From Bacteroidales bacterium (GTDB lineage Bacteria; Bacteroidota; Bacteroidia; Bacteroidales; GCA-2748055), in contig JACJXF010000007.1 of NCBI GenBank assembly GCA_020636775.1, forward strand, positions 1 to 64,000: a stretch of DNA of 64,000 nt, written 5' to 3'. Both the position numbers and the translations under genes were made by a program. Under the pieces are notes generated by a model. It worked only from the letters and a program-made list of their open reading frames with translations, was not told where the DNA came from and ran no database searches. Every line of letters starts with the position of its first letter. Position 1 is the stretch's first letter. Shown here one piece after another: positions 8,785-17,962 of the stretch.

Positions 8785-10200
8785 TTAAATCTTTATTTGT
8801 GATTCTGATTTAATAAAATTCCAGGCATCCCTGACATGTTTTTCAGTAACCGAGGTCTGCCCTATTTGCATTCTCAGAAATACTTTTTCATTTACCTTTG
8901 TATGAGAAAGATAGACCTTACCAGAGCTGTTCAATCTGTGTAAAAAATCCATGGTGCGGGCATTATGATCTTCCATACTAACTCCACTCTTCTTAGATAA
9001 GCTGAAACAAACCAGAGCCAGATTCTGGGGTTCCAGGAGTTCAAATCCCGGCGTTTTCCTTATTTCTCCGGCCAGTTCATTTGCCCATTTTATATGATTG
9101 GCAATTTTTTGTTTAATACCTTCAACTCCCATCTCCCTGATAACAAACCAGAGTTTCAAAGCCCTGAACCTTCGGCCCAGCTGAATCCCCCAGTCCCTGT
9201 AATTATTGACCTGACTATCGGGTCTGGTTTTAAGGTATTCCGGAAGAATCTCAAAAGTTGAAATAAGCTGTTCCCTGTCTTTCACAAAAAAAGCTGAACA
9301 GTCAAAATTCGTGAACATCCATTTGTGGGGATTAAAGACATAGCTATCGGCATTTTCAATTCCCTTCAGCAGATATCGTTGTTCTTCGAGAACAAATGCA
9401 GAGCCTGCATATGCCGCATCGACATGAAGCCAGACATCATTCTTCCGGCAAATTTCCGAAATGTCCATTAATGGGTCCATGGCCGCTGTACCCGTTGTTC
9501 CAAGCGCTGCTACAACACATAAGGGTATGAATCCCTCTTGAATATCCGACAAGATAGTCTCTTCAAGCATTTCCGCCTTCATGGACAGATTCTCATCCAC
9601 TTCAATTTTTCTGAGGTTTTGTCGTCCTATACCAGCAATTTTCACAGCTTTTTCAACTGATGAATGTGCTTCAGTGCTACAATAAACCCTGTATAGGTTT
9701 CCGGTAAACCCGGCATTATTTACAGAATTCTTACTTTTCTTTTCCCTGGCCGACAATACTGCCACCAGGGTAGAAGTAGAGGCTGTATCCTGGATAACTC
9801 CTTCAAATGTCTCAGGTATTCCTGTCATTTTCTTCAGCCACGACATTACCTTTTCCTCCAGTTCAGCAGCCGCAGGTGAGGTCTCCCAAACCATGCACTG
9901 AGATCCCAGGGCGGAGGTCATCATTTCGGCCAAAATTGAGGGATAGCTCGTGTTTGCAGGAAAATATGCAAAGAAATTCGGATTCTGCCAGTGAGTTATG
10001 CCCGGCATGATTATTTTGTCTACATCATCCAGGATGGTTTCCATATTTTCAGGTTTCGGGGGAGGCAAATCCGGAAGCTGAGAAATTATTTCACCGGGTT
10101 TCACCTGGCTTCTGACCGGATATGCTTCAATGTTTTCGTAATAATCGGCCATCCAGTCTGCAACCCTGTGAGCATATTTCCTGAAATCATGCTTATCCAT
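8785..10200 (-). CDS. PLP-dependent group II decarboxylase, aromatic-L-amino-acid type
   Basis: The 471-aa product resembles animal and plant aromatic-amino-acid decarboxylases along its whole length. Visible residues: substrate-stacking His179 in STEAHSS, cofactor Asp261 in HVDAAYAG, the PLP Lys293 in [13 protein letters not shown], and Tyr322 in PEYLK. Tyr322 aligns with the catalytic-loop Tyr of DOPA decarboxylase; aldehyde synthases carry Phe there, so decarboxylation to an amine is expected. Whether the substrate is Tyr, Trp, Phe or DOPA cannot be told. The start is ATG at 10200, and a PKD lipoprotein gene is divergent. It is translationally close to the SDR gene downstream. Confidence 0.92.
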   Translation of the reverse strand: MDKHDFRKYAHRVADWMADYYENIEAYPVRSQVKPGEIISQLPDLPPPKPENMETILDDVDKIIMPGITHWQNPNFFAYFPANTSYPSILAEMMTSALGSQCMVWETSPAAAELEEKVMSWLKKMTGIPETFEGVIQDTASTSTLVAVLSAREKKSKNSVNNAGFTGNLYRVYCSTEAHSSVEKAVKIAGIGRQNLRKIEVDENLSMKAEMLEETILSDIQEGFIPLCVVAALGTTGTAAMDPLMDISEICRKNDVWLHVDAAYAGSAFVLEEQRYLLKGIENADSYVFNPHKWMFTNFDCSAFFVKDREQLISTFEILPEYLKTRPDSQVNNYRDWGIQLGRRFRALKLWFVIREMGVEGIKQKIANHIKWANELAGEIRKTPGFELLEPQNLALVCFSLSKKSGVSMEDHNARTMDFLHRLNSSGKVYLSHTKVNEKVFLRMQIGQTSVTEKHVRDAWNFIKSESQIKI

Positions 10201-10276
10201 ATGAAAGTTTTATTTATTTTTAGGTCGGTTGACAAAGTAATTATTCAAATTCAAATTTAATAACTTCTTTGGCACG

Positions 10277-10298
10277 TTATTTGGATTTTACCAAATAA
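10277..10298. promoter_or_regulatory. Palindrome in the divergent decarboxylase/lipoprotein region
   Basis: TTATTTGG (10277-10284) and CCAAATAA (10291-10298) are perfect inverted copies separated by 6 bases, 24 bp before the PKD lipoprotein start. The size and symmetry fit a dimeric-regulator operator, but no regulator is adjacent. Confidence 0.4.
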
Positions 10299-10321
10299 TA
10301 GAAATCATAAAACGCTGAGTC

Positions 10322-11029
10322 ATGAAAAAAATATTTCTCCTACTCCTGACGGTTCCATTATTGCTGGCCTCCTGCTCTAAGGATCCTTATTCCGATTTTA
10401 CCGTTTCTTCGTCAACGGTTGGAATCGGCGAAAACGTATATTTTACTAACCGTTCACTTGATGCTGAGAGCTTTGAATGGGATTTCGGTGATGGATATGT
10501 ATCCACCAGTTTCAACTCCAGTCACTATTTCGACTATGATGGTATTTATACCGTCAGACTGAAAGCCTTCAGAAAAAACAAGGTAGATATTAGTACATTA
10601 ACAATTACGGTTATTGATGCCAGCATTGAAATCACTGTTGAAGAATATTACGAACCCTATTATCTGGTTCCGGATATATCAGTTATTTTATATCCTAGCG
10701 TAGCCGATTGGCAGAATGAAACCAACATGATTGAAGAAAGGTTTACCAATGCAAATGGTGTTGTTCGTTTTGATCACCTGGCAGCAAAGCGTTATTACGT
10801 GGATATCTGGGGTCCGAATCATGATAACTACCAGCTTGCAGCCGAAGATGTCGGATTTATTGAGACACCGGTACTGATTCCGGGTACAATAACCAGCTGG
10901 ACAGCCCTGGTAGATTACTATCCTAACGGAAAAAAATCCCTTCTGAGCCGCTTCGAGACCAAAGCTCAAAGAATGCTTGAATCTCAAGCCGCAACCACTA
11001 AACGATCGGTGGGCGAAAGAAAGAAATAA
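10322..11029 (+). CDS. PKD-domain lipoprotein
   Basis: This is a 235-aa cell-envelope protein. Its signal peptide ends in a lipobox (LLASC, Cys18), so it should be lipid-anchored. Residues about 25-95 form a PKD domain with the hallmark EWDFGDG and the closing GIYTVRLKAF. The remainder is beta-rich, with a VRFDHLAAKRYYVDIWG segment reminiscent of a carboxypeptidase-regulatory-like fold, and ends in a basic tail. The specific function is unknown. It is monocistronic and followed by a strong terminator. Confidence 0.85.
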   Translation: MKKIFLLLLTVPLLLASCSKDPYSDFTVSSSTVGIGENVYFTNRSLDAESFEWDFGDGYVSTSFNSSHYFDYDGIYTVRLKAFRKNKVDISTLTITVIDASIEITVEEYYEPYYLVPDISVILYPSVADWQNETNMIEERFTNANGVVRFDHLAAKRYYVDIWGPNHDNYQLAAEDVGFIETPVLIPGTITSWTALVDYYPNGKKSLLSRFETKAQRMLESQAATTKRSVGERKK

Positions 11030-11052
11030 AGCTCAGGACAAAATAGTTCTTA

Positions 11053-11108
11053 AGTCACAGTCAGCAGGATGGTATATAAGGAATCCTGCCAACTGTGACT
11101 TTTTCTTT
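11053..11108 (+). terminator. Terminator of the PKD lipoprotein gene
   Basis: A long near-perfect inverted repeat, with outer arms AGTCACAG (11053-11060) and CTGTGACT (11093-11100) and inner arms GCAGGAT/ATCCTGC, is followed by TTTTCTTTT. Confidence 0.85.
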
Positions 11109-11214
11109 TAATGCGGATGAAAACTGAAAACTAAGAATGTATGTATTTCGGCATCCCGTTTTTATTTACTTATTTTGCAATTCGATTTAGAACTTTCAAA
11201 TTCATCAATATATA

Positions 11215-12690
11215 ATGGCAAAAGAACTAACTACCCGGGAAGAAAATTATTCCCAATGGTACAACGACCTTGTAATAAAAGCAGATCTTGCAGAAAATTC
11301 GGCTGTGAGAGGCTGTATGGTAATTAAACCCTATGGTTATGCTATTTGGGAAAAGATGCAGGCTGCGCTCGATAAAATGTTCAAGGATACCGGTCACTCG
11401 AATGCCTATTTCCCGCTCTTCATTCCCAAATCGTTTTTTAGCAGGGAAGCTAGCCATGTTGAAGGATTTGCCAAGGAATGCGCGGTAGTTACTCACTATC
11501 GCCTTAAAAACGATGAGGTAAATGGTGGCATTATGGTTGATCCTGACGCAAAACTTGAAGAAGAACTCGTTATCCGGCCTACTTCAGAAACTATTATCTG
11601 GAATACCTATAAAAACTGGATACAGTCGTATCGCGACCTTCCCCTCTTAATCAATCAGTGGGCCAATGTAGTGCGCTGGGAGATGAGAACCCGCTTATTT
11701 CTGCGTACAGCCGAATTTCTATGGCAGGAAGGACATACCGCTCATGCAACACAGCAGGAAGCAGTGGAAGAAACCATGAAAATGGTAAATGTCTATGCCA
11801 ACTTTGCTGAAAATTTCATGGCAATGCCTGTTATTGTTGGAAAGAAAAGTGAGAATGAAAAGTTTGCCGGGGCTATCGATACCTATTGTATTGAAGCTCT
11901 GATGCAGGATGGCAAAGCACTGCAGGCAGGGACATCTCATTTCCTTGGACAGAATTTTGCCAAGGCTTTTGATGTTCAGTTCACCAGCAATGAAGGGAAG
12001 CTGGAGTACGTCTGGGCCACCTCATGGGGTGTATCCACCCGTTTGATGGGAGCTCTGGTTATGGCTCATTCCGATGATCACGGACTTGTTCTTCCCCCTA
12101 AACTCGCACCTATACAGGTCGTAATTGTACCTATATACAAAGGACCTGAACAACTGCCCGGACTCAATGAGGTAGCCGAACGGATTAAGCAGGAACTTGA
12201 ATCGAAAGGAATCTCTGTGAAATATGATAACCGCGATACCCAAAAGCCAGGCTGGAAATTTGCCGAATATGAGCTTAAAGGGGTTCCTGTACGACTTGCC
12301 TTAGGCCCCCGTGATCTGGAAAATGGAAGTATAGAAATTGCCCGAAGGGATACTCTTGAGAAAAAAGTTCTTCCTCAGGAAAATATTGCCGTATATATTG
12401 AAAATTTGCTGGTTGAAATACAAAATAACATTTATAATAAAGCGCTGAATTTCAGGGAAGAAAATATTCGTACTGTTTCCAGCTGGGAGGAATTTAAAGA
12501 GGTTCTGGATAATAAAGGTGGATTTATCTCCTGCTACTGGGATGGGACTGTGGAAACGGAATTAAAGATAAAAGAAGAAACCAAGGCAACTATTCGCTGC
12601 ATCCCACTGGATTCGGAAGAAAATACGGGTACTGATATTCTGAGCGGAAAACCAGGAAAGTACAGGGTTCTGTACGCCAGAGCGTATTAG
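11215..12690 (+). CDS. proS: Proline--tRNA ligase, archaeal/eukaryotic type
   Basis: ProRS charges tRNA-Pro. The 491-aa product is the short archaeal/eukaryote-like form, without the INS editing domain of the E. coli type. It has motif 1 ([17 protein letters not shown]), the RPTSETIIW segment, motif 2 ([24 protein letters not shown]), motif 3 ([17 protein letters not shown]), the anticodon-binding domain from about residue 290, and a C-terminal zinc-domain-like region that ends in a Tyr (YARAY). This type is normal in Bacteroidetes. The start is ATG at 11215. It stops 3 bp before the convergent purU stop. Confidence 0.97.
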   Translation: MAKELTTREENYSQWYNDLVIKADLAENSAVRGCMVIKPYGYAIWEKMQAALDKMFKDTGHSNAYFPLFIPKSFFSREASHVEGFAKECAVVTHYRLKNDEVNGGIMVDPDAKLEEELVIRPTSETIIWNTYKNWIQSYRDLPLLINQWANVVRWEMRTRLFLRTAEFLWQEGHTAHATQQEAVEETMKMVNVYANFAENFMAMPVIVGKKSENEKFAGAIDTYCIEALMQDGKALQAGTSHFLGQNFAKAFDVQFTSNEGKLEYVWATSWGVSTRLMGALVMAHSDDHGLVLPPKLAPIQVVIVPIYKGPEQLPGLNEVAERIKQELESKGISVKYDNRDTQKPGWKFAEYELKGVPVRLALGPRDLENGSIEIARRDTLEKKVLPQENIAVYIENLLVEIQNNIYNKALNFREENIRTVSSWEEFKEVLDNKGGFISCYWDGTVETELKIKEETKATIRCIPLDSEENTGTDILSGKPGKYRVLYARAY

Positions 12691-12693
12691 GAA

Positions 12694-13551
12694 TTAATCG
12701 AATACAATGGTTTTTCTTCCATTCAGAAGAATCCTGTGCTGAGCGTGAAAGTAGACAGCCCTGGCTAAAACTATCCTTTCAAGGTCTCTTCCTTTTCGAA
12801 TAAGATCTTCGGTAGTGTCCCTGTGTGAGATTCTGACAATATCCTGCTCAATGATGGGTCCTTCGTCGAGATCCTCAGTCACATAATGACTTGTGGCTCC
12901 AATAATCTTCACCCCTCTTTCATAGGCTTGTTTATAGGGATTTCCACCCATAAAGGCAGGTAAAAAAGAATGATGAATATTGATGATCCGGCCCGGGTAA
13001 TTGTCGATAAATGTTGAAGATAAAACCTGCATGTACCTTGCCAATACTATGGTATCGATGTTATTTTCCCTGAGGAGTCTAATTTCCTTTTCTTCCTGCG
13101 CAGCTTTATTTTCCGGATCTATTGGAAAAACATAAAAGGGAATCCTGTGATACTCTGCCATTGATCTGGCATCCGGGTGATTGGAAATAATAAGGGGAAT
13201 CTCTGCAGGATAATCATCCAGTCTCTGCCTCCATAATAATTCCTGCAGGCAATGATCGTACCTGGAAACAAAAACAGCTATCCTTAATTTCTGACCGGTA
13301 AAATGAATTTGCCAGGTAGCATCAAGCTCTTCAGCAAGAGGTCTGAACTCATTTTCCAGCTCTTTTTCTGAGATTTTAAACTTTTCCATATCCCAGACTA
13401 CCCGAAAGAAAAAAGTCTTCTCAAGAGTGTCCACATGCTCGTTAAGGGAAATAATATTCCCTCCCCCTTCAGAAATGAAGTTGGATATCCGGGCTACCAG
13501 TCCCTTGTTATCCGGACAGGATAACAGCAATATGGCTCTTTTGTGGTTCAT
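12694..13551 (-). CDS. purU: Formyltetrahydrofolate deformylase
   Basis: PurU hydrolyses 10-formyl-THF to THF and formate, balancing one-carbon pools and supplying formate for PurT-type purine synthesis. The 285-aa product has an N-terminal ACT domain (LLSCPDNKGLVARISNFI, residues 8-80) and a formyltransferase-like hydrolase domain with NIHHSFLPAF, the GVKIIGATSHYV segment and the catalytic Asp region DLDEGPIIEQD. Length and domain order are standard. The start is ATG at 13551. It is downstream of a phosphoesterase gene on the same strand, with a 73-bp gap. Confidence 0.96.
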   Translation of the reverse strand: MNHKRAILLLSCPDNKGLVARISNFISEGGGNIISLNEHVDTLEKTFFFRVVWDMEKFKISEKELENEFRPLAEELDATWQIHFTGQKLRIAVFVSRYDHCLQELLWRQRLDDYPAEIPLIISNHPDARSMAEYHRIPFYVFPIDPENKAAQEEKEIRLLRENNIDTIVLARYMQVLSSTFIDNYPGRIINIHHSFLPAFMGGNPYKQAYERGVKIIGATSHYVTEDLDEGPIIEQDIVRISHRDTTEDLIRKGRDLERIVLARAVYFHAQHRILLNGRKTIVFD

Positions 13552-13624
13552 TATATTTTGTAAACTTAGAGAATGCAGGCAGAATCTGCAAACCCGATTG
13601 AATTTTTATTTAGAGGATTGAAGT

Positions 13625-14887
13625 TCAAGCCTTTTTAAGTTCAATTACGGTAATTTCGGGCGGTGTGCCAACCCTTCCGGGGAATGCAATATATCCAATA
13701 CCAATATTGACATAGAGATTTTGTTTTCCTTCAGTATACAAACCTCCCCAGCGCGGGTATTTCATTTCAACGGGGCTCCACCTCCAGCCCGGAATCCTAA
13801 TGGCAAACTGCATACCGTGAGTATGCCCGGAAAGCGTGAGATCAATATCCGATTTTGGGCGGACTTCGGCATCCCAGTGAGAAGGATCATGCGACATTAA
13901 TATTTTGAATTTCGTATTTTCCACATCTGTAATGGCTTTACCCAGGTCGCCATACTGAGGAAAGGGAGGTAATCCCCAGTTCTCTACTCCTATAAGGCCT
14001 ATCTCTTCTCCGTCTTTTTGAAGTTTTACCGACTGGTTTCGAAGAAGGGTAAATCCAATCTCCTGATGGTGCCCGTATAAGTCTTGCATATTTTTCTCAA
14101 GTTGTTCCCTGGAACTCCAGTTGTAATATTCACCATAATCATGGTTTCCAAGAATGGAAAACTTCCCTTTTTTTGCTTTTAAAGACTTAAGTATTGGTAT
14201 AAACTCAACTACTTCTGTAGCAATATTATTTACCAGATCGCCTGTAAACAAAATATAATCTGCATCCTGCCTGTTAATCAGATCAATTGCCTTTTCAACC
14301 ATTTCAGGGTTTCCGGCAAAACTGCCTATATGAAAATCGCTTATCTGAAGAATTCTCGTTCCGTCGAAGGATGCCGGCAGGTTTGGATAGGCCAGTGATA
14401 ATTTTGAAACCTTGAAATTATATCTTCCTTTCCAGATACCCCAGATGATTGATAAAAATGGAATGGCGGCAATGATAAGTCCGGCCTGAAGAAGAAAATC
14501 AGATCTGCTGATTTTATCAACTCCGGAAGAAATTGCACCTCCTTCAGGAAACAGATATGCCACTGTTTTTGCGAGGAGTCGGGATACATCATTTACCAGC
14601 TGAAAGGCGTTAAATAATAATTTAGGGACATAAACAAGAACGAAAAAGCCCATGAAAGCGGCAATATTCCGGTAACTGGCTTCATAACTGAAGCTTTTAA
14701 ATGACAATACAAACCAGACTAGCCATATGAGAGCAACGAGGGTTATTATCCAATAGGCCGAATTAAACCATATCTTCTGACGTGAAGAAAAATTCCCGAT
14801 AAGAGCTGAAAATCCTCTGAAAGCATAAAGGTCTACCAGGATTATGAAAACGGACAGGAAAATGACAAAGTTGATCGGATGGCGCAT
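13625..14887 (-). CDS. Membrane-anchored metallophosphoesterase, YkuE/YaeI-like
   Basis: The 420-aa protein has three to four N-terminal membrane segments (residues 1-120), a further hydrophobic segment near residue 135 preceded by SRSDFLLQAG, and a calcineurin-like phosphoesterase domain. The metal-binding motifs are ISDFHIG, TGDLVNN, GNHDYGEYY, MSHDPSHW and SGHTHGMQ, all intact. Relatives such as YkuE and YaeI hydrolyse phosphodiesters of lipid-linked or UDP-sugar substrates at the membrane; the substrate here is not known. The start is ATG at 14887, and it is divergent from the outer-membrane protein gene across 217 bp of AT-rich sequence. Confidence 0.88.
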   Translation of the reverse strand: MRHPINFVIFLSVFIILVDLYAFRGFSALIGNFSSRQKIWFNSAYWIITLVALIWLVWFVLSFKSFSYEASYRNIAAFMGFFVLVYVPKLLFNAFQLVNDVSRLLAKTVAYLFPEGGAISSGVDKISRSDFLLQAGLIIAAIPFLSIIWGIWKGRYNFKVSKLSLAYPNLPASFDGTRILQISDFHIGSFAGNPEMVEKAIDLINRQDADYILFTGDLVNNIATEVVEFIPILKSLKAKKGKFSILGNHDYGEYYNWSSREQLEKNMQDLYGHHQEIGFTLLRNQSVKLQKDGEEIGLIGVENWGLPPFPQYGDLGKAITDVENTKFKILMSHDPSHWDAEVRPKSDIDLTLSGHTHGMQFAIRIPGWRWSPVEMKYPRWGGLYTEGKQNLYVNIGIGYIAFPGRVGTPPEITVIELKKA

Positions 14888-15104
14888 TGAATTAAACTAT
14901 TTGTTTGTATTTTAAGTAAGAAACAAAGTAACAAAAAACAAGCAAGAAAGTTTTGATTCAAAGCTTTGGCAAGCTGCCAATTGCAAGAACCTTGTCGTAA
15001 ATTTTTAAAAATCATGCATTTCAACTAAATTCACCCGCAACAATTCAGCTAAACTAAGCTGCAGATATATTCATTACCCGGGTAAACCAAAGTTTATTTT
15101 AAAA

Positions 15105-16991
15105 TTGAAAACATTTTTAAAAATAAGCATTCTTCTTTTTTCACTCTTTCAGGCTTATACCAGCATTATTGCCCAGGAGCCTGAAGGACTTAAGGATTCC
15201 CTGTCCCTGAAAAACAGCAGTGAGACACGACATAAAAAGGTATTACGAACGAATTTATTTTTTGATAATATACGCTCTTCATCTGCGAACAGAAAATGGA
15301 TGAATGAATTACAAAACGTTGTAATCCTTCCTCCTCAATCAAAAATTACAGACACTATTCCAACTCTCAGAGGGGATCTTGAATTTCTGAGCTATGACGG
15401 ATTTACCATCAGAAGCATACGCTTTATTAAGCTTGATGTTTTTGCGTCAAGTATAAATGATACGATTCCCGCTGCTGATTCATGGCTGAAGAAAACTGCT
15501 AATTCGGTACATGTAAATACCAGTGACCGGATACTGAGACGACATCTTCTATTTACAGAAGGAGACAGGATCGACCCCAGGATATTAGCCGATAACGTGC
15601 GTATATTCAGGGACCTGAGTTATATTGAAGATGCAAGGATTATTGTTGATCCCGTGGCTGACATGCCGGGATATGCTGATATTATTTTTGTTGTGAAGGA
15701 TCAATGGTCCATGGCATTTTATCTGGAGTTAAGTTCTGTAAATTCTGGAAGAGTAGAGCTATGGGACCGGAACATTTTTGGAACGGGTAATGAAATTCAG
15801 AATAACCTCCACTGGGATACGGATAAGCCAAACAATCTTGGTTATGAGGCAATTTATAACACAAGAAATATCTACGGAAGCTTTATTGACGGGAGGTTTT
15901 ATTATTCCCATGTTTTTGATTCAGAATCCTATGGTTTCCAGTTTAACCGCAAGTTCTTTACTCCAAATACCAAATATGCCGGGGGTGCAGCAGCATATCA
16001 TCAGAGTTCTGTACAGAATATCTGGAATCCCGACTCCGGATATTTTAAGCAAGTTGTAAGCTTCAACAGTTCTGATATCTGGATTGGCAGGGCTTTTAAG
16101 CTTAATAAAAATGCCATGATCGATAAAAACAGGCTAAACCTGATCCTTGCAAGCAGGTTTTATAAACTAAGCTTTTTTGACCGCCCCGAGCCCACCAGAA
16201 ATCTGTACTACAACTACCAGGATAAATCAGTCTGGCTTAACACCATAGCTCTCTCAGCTCAAAGCTTTTACCAGAGTAATCTTATTTACAGCTATGGACG
16301 CACTGAGGATATACCTATAGGGTCGCTGCTTAATTTCACTATGGGACCTGAGTTTGGAGAGTTTGAAAACAGGTTCTATACTTCACTGAGTTATGCACGC
16401 GGAAATTATCTTACAAATCTGGGATATCTTTATTTTAAAATTAATGAAGGAGGATTTATAACCAATTCAGGGAATTTTGAGCAGGCCGTTTTTCAGTTTC
16501 AGCTGAAATACTTCTCCAATCTTTTTATTTTTGGTCAGTTTAAATTCAGACAATTTATAAATTTTGGATATACCAAGGGTATCAAACGCTATGAGGACGA
16601 CAGGTTGACCATTAATGACAAATACGGTTTAAGGGGATTTAATGAGCCATATGTGTATGGACAGCAGCGATTTACAATGAACTGGGAATCGGTAGCCTTT
16701 AGTCCCTGGTATGTTTATGGATTTCGATTTACTTTTTTCGGCTACATTGATTTTGCTTTACTGGGACCTGAAAATTCTTCTATTATTTATCAGGATGTAT
16801 ATACAGGTATTGGTATAGGAACGAGGATAAAAAATGAAAGGCTGGTTTTCCCGACTTTTTCTTTCCGCTTTGGATTCTTCCCCAATCTGCAGAATATCCC
16901 ACTCGGAGACAGGATGCATTTTTCAGGTGAACCAAGGCTTAAACCCAATAACTTTTACCTTACAAATCCGGGGATGGTTGATTATCAATAA
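15105..16991 (+). CDS. POTRA/beta-barrel outer-membrane protein (BamA/TamA-like)
   Basis: A 628-aa envelope protein with a signal peptide cut near IIAQE (residue 25). A POTRA-like segment spans about residues 100-200, containing the ILRRHLLFTEGDRI and RIFRDLSYIEDARIIVDP pattern. The rest is a long aromatic-rich beta-strand region typical of an Omp85 barrel. The end does not carry the usual terminal aromatic residue. Probably it inserts or exports outer-membrane material, but its substrate is unknown, and it is too short in POTRA domains to be BamA itself. No ATG is available; the TTG at 15105 places the signal peptide correctly. Confidence 0.78.
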   Translation: MKTFLKISILLFSLFQAYTSIIAQEPEGLKDSLSLKNSSETRHKKVLRTNLFFDNIRSSSANRKWMNELQNVVILPPQSKITDTIPTLRGDLEFLSYDGFTIRSIRFIKLDVFASSINDTIPAADSWLKKTANSVHVNTSDRILRRHLLFTEGDRIDPRILADNVRIFRDLSYIEDARIIVDPVADMPGYADIIFVVKDQWSMAFYLELSSVNSGRVELWDRNIFGTGNEIQNNLHWDTDKPNNLGYEAIYNTRNIYGSFIDGRFYYSHVFDSESYGFQFNRKFFTPNTKYAGGAAAYHQSSVQNIWNPDSGYFKQVVSFNSSDIWIGRAFKLNKNAMIDKNRLNLILASRFYKLSFFDRPEPTRNLYYNYQDKSVWLNTIALSAQSFYQSNLIYSYGRTEDIPIGSLLNFTMGPEFGEFENRFYTSLSYARGNYLTNLGYLYFKINEGGFITNSGNFEQAVFQFQLKYFSNLFIFGQFKFRQFINFGYTKGIKRYEDDRLTINDKYGLRGFNEPYVYGQQRFTMNWESVAFSPWYVYGFRFTFFGYIDFALLGPENSSIIYQDVYTGIGIGTRIKNERLVFPTFSFRFGFFPNLQNIPLGDRMHFSGEPRLKPNNFYLTNPGMVDYQ

Positions 16992-17081
16992 TTGCAAAAA
17001 TCCTGAACTTTAAGGGGAATTTTTTGTTATCTTGGTATAATTAAAAACATTATAAATATTAATAATTAAAAATTATAAAAA

Positions 17082-17714
17082 ATGGCAGTATTAGTTGGCA
17101 AAAAAGCCCCACATTTTTCAGTTCCGGCAGTTATTAACGGAGGTGAAGTAGTTCAGAATTTTTCATTGAATCAGTATGTTGGTAAAAAATATGTAGTATT
17201 CTTCTTTTACCCGGCTGACTTTACCTTTGTATGTCCTACTGAAATAATTGCTTTCCAGGACAAAATTAAAGAATTTGAAGAAAGAAATGTTGCAGTTGTT
17301 GGATGTTCTGTTGACTCTGAATTTTCACACTGGAAATGGCTGCAGACACCTAAAAACGATGGTGGTATACAGGGGGTAAAATTTCCTTTGGTAGCAGACC
17401 AGTCCATGACCATATCAGAAAATTATGATGTTCTTGCAGGAGAATATGATATGAATGATGATGGTACCTCAAGTTTCACCGGTATTCCCCAGTCTTATCG
17501 CGGACTTTTCCTTATCGACAAGGAAGGTGTTGTAAGGCACCAGCTTGTGAATGATATGCCACTTGGGAGAAGCGTTGAAGAAGCTATCCGAATGGTTGAT
17601 GCACTGCAGTTTTTTGAAAAAAATGGCGAAGTTTGCCCGGCCAACTGGCATAAAGGTGACGAAGGTCTCCAGGCAACCCAGAAAGGAATTGCAAGCTTCC
17701 TGGCAAAACACTGA
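17082..17714 (+). CDS. Peroxiredoxin, AhpC/TSA typical 2-Cys family
   Basis: This protein reduces hydrogen peroxide and organic hydroperoxides in the cytoplasm. The 210-aa product has the peroxidatic Cys in DFTFVCPTE (about residue 50) and the resolving Cys in GEVCPANW (about residue 182), so it is a typical 2-Cys enzyme. The GTSSFTGIPQSYRGLFLID segment fits the Prx1 subgroup. The start is ATG at 17082 after an AT-rich leader containing TATCTTGG, an imperfect -7 element. No ahpF is adjacent, so the electron donor is probably thioredoxin. It is followed by a long hairpin terminator. Confidence 0.94.
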   Translation: MAVLVGKKAPHFSVPAVINGGEVVQNFSLNQYVGKKYVVFFFYPADFTFVCPTEIIAFQDKIKEFEERNVAVVGCSVDSEFSHWKWLQTPKNDGGIQGVKFPLVADQSMTISENYDVLAGEYDMNDDGTSSFTGIPQSYRGLFLIDKEGVVRHQLVNDMPLGRSVEEAIRMVDALQFFEKNGEVCPANWHKGDEGLQATQKGIASFLAKH

Positions 17715-17858
17715 TTTCAGTTAAGAGCCTGACTGAATCTTCACTCTGCTAATTAACATTGAATCGGAGCGAAGATTAGCGCATCGAAGCTAATCCCATA
17801 CTGTTTAAGTGTTTTTGTGTTTTAGTAATTTGCGCTCATCATTATTCAAAGTTTTAAA

Positions 17859-17903
17859 AGGCAAAACAGGGAAAATTCTTCCCGGTTTTGCCTTTCTCAT
17901 TTT
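17859..17903 (+). terminator. Terminator between the peroxiredoxin gene and tilS
   Basis: A 15-bp hairpin: AGGCAAAAC (17859-17867) and GGGAA pair with TTCCC and GTTTTGCCT (17885-17893). It has one internal A/G mismatch, a five-base loop, and a following TTCTCATTTT tract. Confidence 0.8.
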
Positions 17904-17962
17904 CCCATGCTCCTGTTTTATTAAGGCATACTTTTTCCTACCTTAGTGGCAAATCTATTATA

